Assembly (NCBI GenBank): GCA_049654905.1
Contig: JBASIS010000275.1
Coordinates: forward strand, 1-6,722
Origin: M0108 sp049654905
GTDB taxonomy: Bacteria > Pseudomonadota > Gammaproteobacteria > Chromatiales > Chromatiaceae
Length of the DNA stretch: 6,722 nt
Direction: 5' to 3'
Both the position numbers and the translations under genes were made by a program. Positions 1-6,467 of the stretch are shown here, one piece after another. The notes under the pieces are model-generated. The model saw only the letters and a list, made by a program, of their open reading frames with translations. It did no database searches and was not told the DNA's origin. Positions within the stretch are counted from its first letter, which is position 1, and every line of letters begins with the position of its first letter.

Positions 1-459
1 GCCGCCGAGTTCCCCCGGACCCACCGGGAAACGCCATAGCAGGGAGAGATAGAGGTTGGCACCGAAGGGCGAGACCCAGGGGCGGCCGCGCCGGCCGCGC
101 CCGGCCGTTTGCCGCTCGGCCAGGCAGAGGGTGCCGCTGGGGGCGCCGGCCTGACCCGCACTCATGAGATGGGCGTTGGTGGAATCAATGTCATCGAAAA
201 GGTCCAGCCGGTTGATCCGGCTCCGCCCCGCAGGGCTCATGGCGCCCAGTAATCGCTCTGGGTCCAGCAATTCCAGGGGGGCCGTCAGCCGATAGCCCTT
301 GCCCAGGCGCGACTCGATCTCCAGGCCCAGGTGCTCGCTGGCCTTGCGCACCGCCTTCCAGATGGCGGCGCGGCTCAGGCCCAGAATGCTGGCCAAGGTC
401 TCGCCCGAGTGATACTGGCCGTCCGCCAAGTGGCGCACCAGCCGCAGATAAGTCTCCAC
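1..459 (-). CDS. birA: Bifunctional biotin-[acetyl-CoA-carboxylase] ligase / biotin operon repressor BirA, 5' part (3' end outside window)
   Basis: BirA makes biotinyl-5'-AMP and transfers biotin to the carrier subunit of acetyl-CoA carboxylase; bifunctional versions also repress biotin genes. The 153 visible residues carry an N-terminal winged helix-turn-helix (about residues 5-60, with SGETLASILGLSRAAIWKAV and a GKGYRL wing), then the start of the catalytic domain with DSTN at 92-95 and the biotin/adenylate loop QTAGRGRRGRPW at 117-128, followed by SPFGANLYLSLLW. R123 corresponds to E. coli R118 by position in GRGRRG. The layout matches the roughly 320-residue E. coli protein, so about half is seen. 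The start is a GTG at 459-457: it lies 7 bases after the peptidase stop codon, has GAGG at 468-465 with 5-base spacing, and no other start codon was found in frame close upstream. The DNA-binding domain implies the regulatory class of BirA. The family call is near certain; whether it represses here is inferred. Confidence 0.95.
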   Translation of the reverse strand, partial: METYLRLVRHLADGQYHSGETLASILGLSRAAIWKAVRKASEHLGLEIESRLGKGYRLTAPLELLDPERLLGAMSPAGRSRINRLDLFDDIDSTNAHLMSAGQAGAPSGTLCLAERQTAGRGRRGRPWVSPFGANLYLSLLWRFPVGPGELGG

Positions 460-464
460 GGCGA

Positions 465-468
465 CCTC
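465..468 (-). promoter_or_regulatory. Shine-Dalgarno GAGG supporting the GTG start of birA
   Basis: On the minus strand GAGG lies 5 bases before GTG 459-457 and overlaps the TGA stop (469-467) of the upstream peptidase gene. This placement supports translational coupling and decides the non-ATG start of birA. Confidence 0.6.
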
Positions 469-2284
469 AGCCTCTCGGCCCCAGCCAGGCGGCGCGACGC
501 CGGTGGCTGTCCTCCGGGGCATCCTCCAGCACCCAGAGTTCGCAGGTATCCAGGGGGGCTGGGGCGACCCGCACCCGGCGGACCTGAAGCTCGTCGCGGC
601 GGAAGGCATGGATTTCGACTTCCGCGCCCTCCCCCAACCCCAGCAGCAGCTTGTCCAGGTTATCGCGGGTGACGCGCAGGCCATCGAGCGCCACCAGGGT
701 ATCCCCGGGCGCGAGCCCAGCTACCAGGGCCGGACCGCCCGTGAGGACATGAGCAATCTGGGGCTCGCCGCCATCGGGCCGCAGGCGCAGGCCCAGGGTC
801 GGCGGCACCAGGGTAGTGCTGTCTCCGCTTGCCAGACCGCCGAGATCCTTGGCATGACGCGCCGCCCGCAACCTCATCCCGACGCCCATTGCCGCCAGGG
901 GCCCGACCAGGTCCAAGTCCTGGGTGGAGTCCAGCGCCTGCTGGAAAAAGGGTCCCAGTGGCAGCCCCGTCACCTCCACCGCCAGGGCCTCAAGGCCCCG
1001 TTCCTCCAAGCCTATACCCGTCCGGCCATGGCGCTCCCAGAGGGCGCGCATCACCTCATCCAGGGACTGGGCACCCACCGTGTCACGGCGAATGAGCAGA
1101 TCCAGGGCCAGGGCCACCAGGGCGCCCTTGGCGTAATAGCTGACGATGGCGTTGGGGCTGTTCTCGTCCGGACGGTAAAATTTGGTCCAGGCATCGAAGC
1201 TTGACTCCGCCAGGGTTTGCAACAGGCGGCCCGGGTTGCGCAGGACCCGGCTGATGGTTTCCGCCAGCAGTTCGAGATACCCCGCCTCGTCGATACAGCC
1301 GCTACGCACCAGGGCTAGTTCGTCGTAATAGGCGGTGATGCCCTCGAAGGCCCACAGCAGGCGCGTGTGGACCTCCTGCTCCAGACCCGCGGCCACGAAG
1401 GCCTGGGGGCGGATGCGCTTGACGTGCCAGAGATGGAAATATTCGTGACTACAAAGACCTAAAAAGCGCTTGTAACCCGGCGAGGGCTTAGCCATGTCTT
1501 GCGTCGGCAGGTCATCGCGCGCGCAGAGCAGGCTGGTGGAGTAGCGATGCTCCAGGCCACCATAACCCTCAGCCGTCACCTGAGTCAGGAAGAGATAGCG
1601 GTCGATGGGCAGCTCTCCAAAGAGGGCGGCATGGGTGGCGCAAATGCGCGAGAGGTCCCGCTGGAGGCGGGCCTCGTCGGCCCGATGTCGGCCCGTCAGG
1701 GAGAGCCAGTGGGGTATTCCTAGCACCTCGAAGGGAATCAGGCTGAAAACGCCCATTTCGACGGGGTGATCGATAAGGTCCTCGTAGTCATCGGCATCAT
1801 AAATGCCAAAGCCGAAAGGCTCGGCTTCCCGAGGTTTGAGGCTGGTGGCCAGACGCCAGTGTGCATAGCTATCGCCACTCGGGCGGCGGATCTCCACCTG
1901 GCAAGGGAACCTGTCCAGGCCGCCGACCCGCAAAAAGAGGCTGGCACCGTTGAAATAGCCATGAGTATCATCCAGATGGGCCGACCGCACACTCAAATCT
2001 CCGGCGTAAACCTCCAGGCGCACCCTGACGGGATGGCCGCGCGGCACCAGGCGCCAGGTCTGTTTATCGAGCTTCTCCAGGGCCAGGGGACCCTCCTCAT
2101 CTCTTGCCTCGATACAGAGGATGTTGCGGGCAAAGTCCCGGATCATGTAACTGCCGGGGATCCAGGCGGGCAAGGACAGCATCAGGGGTTCGGCGTGAGC
2201 TGGCTGGATACGCAGCTCCACGGCGAACCGGTGCGCTCGAGGCGCAATCGGCTGAACGAGATAGTAAAGGGAAGATTGTGGCAT
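467..2284 (-). CDS. M61-family metallopeptidase (glycyl aminopeptidase-like) with C-terminal PDZ domain
   Basis: This is a predicted zinc aminopeptidase of the M61 family, whose characterised founder is the glycyl aminopeptidase of Sphingomonas. The zinc site is visible: HEYFH at residues 280-284 inside the family signature HEYFHLWHVKRIRP, and the likely third ligand E314 in WAFEGITAYY. GGLEH at 242-246 resembles the substrate-binding GxMEN element of related M1 enzymes. The N-terminal beta-rich domain covers about 1-190, the catalytic domain about 190-450, and a PDZ domain about 495-570, with GLAPGDTLVALDG as its core. The length of 605 is normal for bacterial PDZ-bearing members. No signal peptide is seen, so it is probably cytoplasmic. 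ATG 2284-2282 has only a weak AGGG about 11 bases upstream. It sits 75 bases after the channel gene and 7 bases before birA. Its own substrate cannot be read from the sequence; it may trim Gly/Ala-rich peptides. Confidence 0.92.
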   Translation of the reverse strand: MPQSSLYYLVQPIAPRAHRFAVELRIQPAHAEPLMLSLPAWIPGSYMIRDFARNILCIEARDEEGPLALEKLDKQTWRLVPRGHPVRVRLEVYAGDLSVRSAHLDDTHGYFNGASLFLRVGGLDRFPCQVEIRRPSGDSYAHWRLATSLKPREAEPFGFGIYDADDYEDLIDHPVEMGVFSLIPFEVLGIPHWLSLTGRHRADEARLQRDLSRICATHAALFGELPIDRYLFLTQVTAEGYGGLEHRYSTSLLCARDDLPTQDMAKPSPGYKRFLGLCSHEYFHLWHVKRIRPQAFVAAGLEQEVHTRLLWAFEGITAYYDELALVRSGCIDEAGYLELLAETISRVLRNPGRLLQTLAESSFDAWTKFYRPDENSPNAIVSYYAKGALVALALDLLIRRDTVGAQSLDEVMRALWERHGRTGIGLEERGLEALAVEVTGLPLGPFFQQALDSTQDLDLVGPLAAMGVGMRLRAARHAKDLGGLASGDSTTLVPPTLGLRLRPDGGEPQIAHVLTGGPALVAGLAPGDTLVALDGLRVTRDNLDKLLLGLGEGAEVEIHAFRRDELQVRRVRVAPAPLDTCELWVLEDAPEDSHRRRAAWLGPRG

Positions 2285-2303
2285 GGAGGGGCCCTGATGG
2301 TTC

Positions 2304-2346
2304 GGGTCTGGATGAGGTCTTGACCGGGTGTTGGCGGTTCAGACCC
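2304..2346. repeat. Inverted repeat in the channel-peptidase gap
   Basis: GGGTCTG (2304-2310) and CAGACCC (2340-2346) are perfect 7-base complements separated by 29 bases, which include the small palindrome GGTCTTGACC (2316-2325). It fills most of the 75-base gap between the two minus-strand genes. There is no T-run after it on the minus strand, so it is not a standard intrinsic terminator. It could be an mRNA hairpin that tunes expression of the peptidase relative to the channel, or chance. Confidence 0.35.
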
Positions 2347-2359
2347 TCGGAGAGCGAGA

Positions 2360-5300
2360 TTAGCAACATCCCTGCGGCACCGAGGCGGAGGCATTGAGGT
2401 GGACATCCAACTGAGGGAAGGCGATGACAATCCCACGTGCCCGAAAGGCTTCTTCCATGCTCCGCCGCAAGACACTGGCGCTCTTGGTCCGATTATCGAC
2501 GTGGACCCAGAACCTGGCCCTTAACAGGATGGCGCTGCTGGCAAAATCAACGAACAGGACATCGGGCGGGATGACCTTGAGGACGATGTTGGCGGCATTC
2601 ATGACATCGAGCATGGTCTCGATTACCAGGGGGATATCCGAGCCATAGGCGACACCCACCTCAAACTCATTGCGGCGAATATGACCATTGAGGGTCCAGT
2701 TACGGAATTCCTTGGAGACAATCTGACTATTGGGGATGGCAATCAGGGCATTGTCCTCGGTTTTGATAAAGGTCGCGCGGATATTGATTCTCTCGATTTT
2801 GCCATAAACAGAGCCGAATTCGATGGTATCGCCAGGACGGACCTGTTTTCCCAGCAGGACGATAATCCCGGAAAAGAAGTTCTCCAGAATGTCCTTGAGC
2901 GCAAAGCCGAAGCCAACGCTCAGGCCGCCCAGGATCCATTTAAGGTTATCCCAGTCGACTTGAAGGGAGGCGAATACAACAAAAACAAACAGTATCCAGA
3001 CAAGATAGCGAATAACCAGGAAGGTTGAATTGATCGAAACGGTGTCAAACTGACGCGAGTCGGAAATGACGATCAGCATTTCGCCCAGCCAGTTCAACAG
3101 ATATTTAACCAGCAGACCGGAGAGGACCAGCATGAGAATGGTTCTTAAACTGATCTCGATCGAGAAATCAGGAAACAGGGCGACATCGTAAAGATGCACA
3201 AAAAACCAATTGGCATTGAAAATATTAGCCGACCAGTGTATGGCGCCAAATGTCAGCCCAAGCCATAGAAATGGAATAACCAGCGTCGTAATAAAACTCG
3301 CCAGGGAGCGTTGGCTGCTGGATAGCCTGTTGGAAATCCGGAGCAGGACGCGGGTAAAAATAGTACCGGTGTAAAAGACACCCAAGGCCAATATCCCAAA
3401 TACCACGATAAACATGGCGGGGTAAAGATAACCCAACCAGGCCGCGATGCCAGCACTCAACCAGAGACCGCCCCCAATCAACAACACAGAGGCGATATCC
3501 CGTTGCCGAGGGCGTCGGAAAGACCAAGCATAAAAGGCAATCCATGCCATATTCAGCGCCGCCAGTAACAGCAAGGTTGCGAGAAGCACTCGGTAGGGAG
3601 CCAGGAGATCGGTTACCAGATCGATCAAAAAAAGCGATAGCAGATTAAAGAGAAATGGATTTAGGGCGGTATCGGACTGGCCATGCCCCCTCGCCTTCCA
3701 GGCCATGTCCATGATCGCCAGGCTCAGAAGTAGCAGGGCGAATGAATAAAAAAGATTGCCATTGGTACTTGGAAGATTAATGGCCCCAACCCAAAAAAAG
3801 ATACCAACCCACAGAATAATATAAGGTCTAAGATAGGGTTTGACAGGAAACCAGCGGTGACGGGCCATCACCAACGCTAGGATCACGGCCGACAGGCATG
3901 CTGCCATCAGTAGACGCCACAAGGCCGGCCACCACTGTTGATTGGGTATGACGACTAATAATTGCGTTGGCAGCACGACAATCCAGCTACTCAGGCTGCG
4001 AGATAGTTCACGCCACTGGAAGACATAGCCACCCTGTCCGGGACTATTACCCAGGAACAGAAAACGATTGGTATAAAATCCCTTGTAATTATCGAATATA
4101 TCGCGCTCGGCCTTGATCATGATATCATTGAGCTGGGCGTGAAAATCAAGGCTACCGGTCAATACATCATCAATTTGCCTGATCCATCGGGTCTGGCTTG
4201 AAATCACCGAATCGAAATTCCTTTCTATCCACTCCTTTCTCCATTGCAAATCGCCGTCGGGAATTTCCAGGAGCTTTATCATCTTCAGGTTATTTGTCAT
4301 TTGAATATTTTCAATTTCAAATTTCTGGCGATGGCTCTCTACATTGGCACGGATCTCCGCGAAGGATTTTCTTAAATCATCAACCTGACGGTAATAAAAC
4401 GCGGCGAAATAGGGCGCGTACGCGGGCTGCCCCTCGATCAGCAGTAGCAACTCGTTCAGGCGCGTCATGGCATGCTCGAATTTTTGCTGGAATTCCTGCC
4501 TGCCCTCGGTCACGAAACGATCGAGCATCTCTATGCTAGCCTGGTTGCGCACCCCCTCGGATTCATTCGATATCATATCGAAATAGTTGTCCATTATCGC
4601 CTTGGCATTATAATTATCATCAATATCCAGGGACGGGAGACGATCTTCCGGGGATGTCCTTTCGGTTCCGGATCGGGAGGATGACTTTGGCGTACCCCCC
4701 TGGGCGTGATATTCCCGATAAATCCCGGAATAAGTACCGTCATTCATGATTTGGCGAAGGCCGCGGTTAATACTGTCAAGCAGCCATTTATTCCCCCTGG
4801 CGACGGGAAAGGCTTTATAAAAAGAGGGTGTATTAAAGTTCGGGTTATCGAGCAGCGCCAGTGAGCCCGGATAGCGAACCATGAGGGTATCGATGAATTC
4901 CGATTCATCGAATATAAAATCAACCTTCCCCGTCAACAGGGCATCAACCAGGGCATCGGAAATTTCAAAGGAGTCGATCCCGGCGATCAATCCTGTTTCA
5001 TACCAATAATGCAGAATTTCCATACGCAAGGCCCCCCGTAGGGAACCTATAATTTTTTTCTCCATCTCCAGAGGCCGGTCGCCAGTCATGTTGTCGGCGC
5101 GTCCGGCGATTTTCAAGGTAAATTGGCTGACTGGCCAGGAAAAATCGACATATTCCTTACGCGCTTCCGATATCGTGATTGGCAACGCCATCAGGAAATC
5201 CTTTCCTTTCTCCAAGCCATCCAGGATGGCCGATCGCGTGGTTATGACATATTCGAGACGAAGATTCTCCCGGCTAGCGATTTCCTCCAGCAAAGCCACC

Positions 5301-5473
5301 AAGTTTCCCGTCGGCTGACCCGTCTTGGGGTCTTGGGAATAGAGCGGAGGATGCTCATACCAGGCAACGCGGATGGTCCGCGGGGCATCCTCTTTCGTGA
5401 ACAGGAACACCAGCCCCCCCAGCACCACCAGGAGGGCCAGGGCGAATAACCTAAAGAGGGTTTTATTGGACAC
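2360..5473 (-). CDS. MscS/MscK-type mechanosensitive channel with N-terminal periplasmic amino-acid-binding (SBP_bac_3-like) domain
   Basis: This 1037-residue inner-membrane protein appears to join a solute-binding domain to a tension-gated channel. Residues 8-26 form a hydrophobic anchor with no clear signal-peptidase site. Residues 32-255 resemble GlnH/HisJ-type binding proteins: ITISEARKEYVDFS at 99-112 (R105 matches the Arg that holds the amino-acid carboxylate), VDFIFDE at 184-190 (E190 near the position that binds the amine), and a NDGTYSGIYREY ending at 244-255. A hydrophilic linker (256-285) and a long, mostly helical region (about 285-475) follow. About 11 membrane helices lie between 490 and 875. 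The last is the MscS pore helix (843-875; GGLSVGFGFALKDILENFFS), followed by the beta domain with RPGDTIEFG, AIPNS and RRNEFEVGVAYGSDI, ending near 1027. MscK of E. coli is similar in size but has a different periplasmic part. The start is GTG 5473-5471; an in-frame TGA at 5500-5498 excludes longer forms. The gene is A+T-richer than its neighbours. Gating by a ligand is inferred. Confidence 0.9.
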   Translation of the reverse strand: MSNKTLFRLFALALLVVLGGLVFLFTKEDAPRTIRVAWYEHPPLYSQDPKTGQPTGNLVALLEEIASRENLRLEYVITTRSAILDGLEKGKDFLMALPITISEARKEYVDFSWPVSQFTLKIAGRADNMTGDRPLEMEKKIIGSLRGALRMEILHYWYETGLIAGIDSFEISDALVDALLTGKVDFIFDESEFIDTLMVRYPGSLALLDNPNFNTPSFYKAFPVARGNKWLLDSINRGLRQIMNDGTYSGIYREYHAQGGTPKSSSRSGTERTSPEDRLPSLDIDDNYNAKAIMDNYFDMISNESEGVRNQASIEMLDRFVTEGRQEFQQKFEHAMTRLNELLLLIEGQPAYAPYFAAFYYRQVDDLRKSFAEIRANVESHRQKFEIENIQMTNNLKMIKLLEIPDGDLQWRKEWIERNFDSVISSQTRWIRQIDDVLTGSLDFHAQLNDIMIKAERDIFDNYKGFYTNRFLFLGNSPGQGGYVFQWRELSRSLSSWIVVLPTQLLVVIPNQQWWPALWRLLMAACLSAVILALVMARHRWFPVKPYLRPYIILWVGIFFWVGAINLPSTNGNLFYSFALLLLSLAIMDMAWKARGHGQSDTALNPFLFNLLSLFLIDLVTDLLAPYRVLLATLLLLAALNMAWIAFYAWSFRRPRQRDIASVLLIGGGLWLSAGIAAWLGYLYPAMFIVVFGILALGVFYTGTIFTRVLLRISNRLSSSQRSLASFITTLVIPFLWLGLTFGAIHWSANIFNANWFFVHLYDVALFPDFSIEISLRTILMLVLSGLLVKYLLNWLGEMLIVISDSRQFDTVSINSTFLVIRYLVWILFVFVVFASLQVDWDNLKWILGGLSVGFGFALKDILENFFSGIIVLLGKQVRPGDTIEFGSVYGKIERINIRATFIKTEDNALIAIPNSQIVSKEFRNWTLNGHIRRNEFEVGVAYGSDIPLVIETMLDVMNAANIVLKVIPPDVLFVDFASSAILLRARFWVHVDNRTKSASVLRRSMEEAFRARGIVIAFPQLDVHLNASASVPQGCC

Positions 5474-5511
5474 GGAGTCATCCCAAGCGGTGCAACATCA
5501 GGCAATCTCCG

Positions 5512-5526
5512 GGGCATTCTATGCCC
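5512..5526. promoter_or_regulatory. Perfect 15-base palindrome, candidate operator over a -10-like box of the channel gene
   Basis: GGGCAT-TCT-ATGCCC has 6-base perfect arms and a 3-base centre. On the minus strand it contains TAGAAT (5521-5516), one mismatch from the sigma-70 -10 consensus, placed about 42 bases before the GTG start of the channel gene. No good -35 box lies at 16-18 bases; the closest (CTGACG, 5548-5543) has a 21-base spacer. A repressor dimer here would block channel transcription. The dyad is directly visible; the operator role is inference. Confidence 0.4.
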
Positions 5527-5554
5527 TCCGCTAGCATCCTGTCGTCAGCAGGGG

Positions 5555-5581
5555 CCGATGATGGCCGGCATGCGCCATCGG
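5555..5581. repeat. Nested dyad symmetry in the divergent intergenic region
   Basis: CCGATG (5555-5560) pairs with CATCGG (5576-5581) around a 15-base spacer. An alternative register pairs GATGGC (5560-5565) with GCCATC (5574-5579) around an 8-base loop. The spacer itself contains the palindromes GCCGGC and GCATGC. No T-run adjoins it, so a regulator-binding site or RNA hairpin is more likely than a terminator; G+C-rich chance symmetry is also possible. Confidence 0.35.
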
Positions 5582-5626
5582 GGGCTGGTCTTCAAGGTTG
5601 ACCCCTGATTAGGGTTTATCAGCCCC
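5581..5626. repeat. Second inverted repeat upstream of the transglycosylase gene
   Basis: GGGGCTG (5581-5587) is complementary to CAGCCCC (5620-5626). Inside it, GGTC (5587-5590) pairs with GACC (5600-5603), and CTGAT (5605-5609) pairs with ATCAG (5618-5622). The block lies just upstream of the candidate -35 box of the transglycosylase gene, a usual place for activator or repressor sites. Function is not known. Confidence 0.3.
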
Positions 5627-5633
5627 GGCCTCC

Positions 5634-5664
5634 TTGCCAGGAGTAGGGCCGGTAGAGTTAGAAT
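5634..5664 (+). promoter_or_regulatory. Candidate sigma-70-like promoter for the transglycosylase gene
   Basis: TTGCCA (5634-5639) and TAGAAT (5659-5664) each match the sigma-70 consensus at 5 of 6 positions, but the 19-base spacer is longer than optimal. Transcription would begin near 5671, leaving a leader of about 23 bases before the ATG at 5694. No strong Shine-Dalgarno sequence is visible in that leader. Confidence 0.35.
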
Positions 5665-5693
5665 GTCCCTAAGTTCAGCCAGCGTGAATATCC

Positions 5694-6467
5694 ATGTCAT
5701 CTAAATTGCTACTTTACGGCTTATGCCTTGCCCTGGTGCTGCCGGTCAGGGTGCTGGCCAACATCGATGCGCCAGCGGGGACCCCAGAAACCGACCCGGC
5801 GGACAAGCCCTTGACACAGGTCTCGGAGCCTGGGGTCGCCGAGACCAAGCCGGCACCCCCGCGGGCGGAAATCGACGCCCTGGTCGAGGCGGCGGCCAAG
5901 CGTCACGGCGTTGAGTTGGCCCTGGTCAAGGCCGTGGTCGCCGCCGAATCGGCCTACGATACCCGCGCCGTGTCACGCGCTGGCGCCCTGGGACTCATGC
6001 AGATCATGCCGGGTACCGGCGCGGATTATGGGGTGACCGAACCGGAGAAGCTCTTCGATCCCGCGACCAACCTGGACACGGGCACCCGCCACATCAAGCG
6101 CCTGCTCGGCAAATATAAGAATGACTACGGCCGGGTCATCATGGCCTATAACGCCGGCGAGGGCGTGGTTGACCGTACCGGCAGCATGGTGACCTATGCC
6201 GAGACCCTCTCCTACACCGAGGCGGTGGTTCGCCACTATCGGCGCAATGGTGGCACCAAACCCACGGACGAGGCCCTGGCCAAAGTCCGCCAACTCCGCA
6301 AGCTCAAGGGCACTCAGGCCAAGCAACTCCTCGCCCGCTATCTGGACCTAAACCTGCCCTCCCTAAGAGGCAGCTCACGCACCATTCGCGTGGTCGCGCC
6401 CGGACTGGACGAGAACGGCCCCAAGCGGCGGCCAATGATCGTTCTCGAGACGAAAAAGCCCGACTGA
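5694..6467 (+). CDS. Secreted SLT-type lytic transglycosylase
   Basis: This enzyme is predicted to cleave the MurNAc-GlcNAc bond of peptidoglycan, forming 1,6-anhydro-MurNAc ends, in the periplasm. Residues 1-22 are a signal peptide with a likely cut after VLA (22/23); no lipobox cysteine is present, so it should be soluble rather than a lipoprotein. A Pro/Thr/Glu-rich linker (about 23-57) leads into the Slt70-like catalytic domain (about 58-185), with catalytic Glu85 in AAESAYD, GALGLMQIMPGT at 97-108 and AYNAGEGVV at 151-159. The basic tail of about 70 residues (186-257) matches nothing I recognise. At 257 residues it is a small, single-catalytic-domain member. The ATG at 5694 is chosen because it opens directly into the signal peptide; an upstream ATG (5663) and GTG (5684) are out of frame. 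It is divergent from the channel gene across 220 bases. The exact subfamily and physiological role are not resolved. Confidence 0.93.
   Translation: MSSKLLLYGLCLALVLPVRVLANIDAPAGTPETDPADKPLTQVSEPGVAETKPAPPRAEIDALVEAAAKRHGVELALVKAVVAAESAYDTRAVSRAGALGLMQIMPGTGADYGVTEPEKLFDPATNLDTGTRHIKRLLGKYKNDYGRVIMAYNAGEGVVDRTGSMVTYAETLSYTEAVVRHYRRNGGTKPTDEALAKVRQLRKLKGTQAKQLLARYLDLNLPSLRGSSRTIRVVAPGLDENGPKRRPMIVLETKKPD

Noticed and set aside
331..672. Plus-strand open frame across the birA-peptidase junction
   Set aside because: It overlaps two well-supported minus-strand genes, and its Pro/Arg/Gly-rich product is typical of antisense G+C-rich sequence.
503..1204. Long plus-strand open frame (233 codons) opposite the peptidase gene
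   Set aside because: It is antisense to the M61/PDZ gene, whose motifs are unmistakable. The product is rich in Gln, Gly, Arg and Pro with no recognisable domain, as expected of a shadow frame in G+C-rich DNA.
1766..2323. Plus-strand open frame of 185 codons
   Set aside because: It is antisense to the N-terminal part of the peptidase gene, with no family signature and no plausible ribosome-binding context.
2360..5473. Two separate genes (binding protein and channel) joined by sequencing error
   Set aside because: The frame is continuous over 1037 codons, and no stop codon, start with ribosome-binding site or frame change is visible at the linker (residues 256-285).
5598..5626. TTGACC at 5598-5603 as the -35 box of the transglycosylase promoter
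   Set aside because: The position 17 bases downstream is AGCCCC, which is not a -10 element. The TTGCCA/TAGAAT pair further down is better, though imperfect.
5973..6326. Minus-strand frame of 117 codons inside the transglycosylase gene
   Set aside because: It is fully antisense to the catalytic domain, whose ES, GLMQ and AYNAG motifs establish the true frame.
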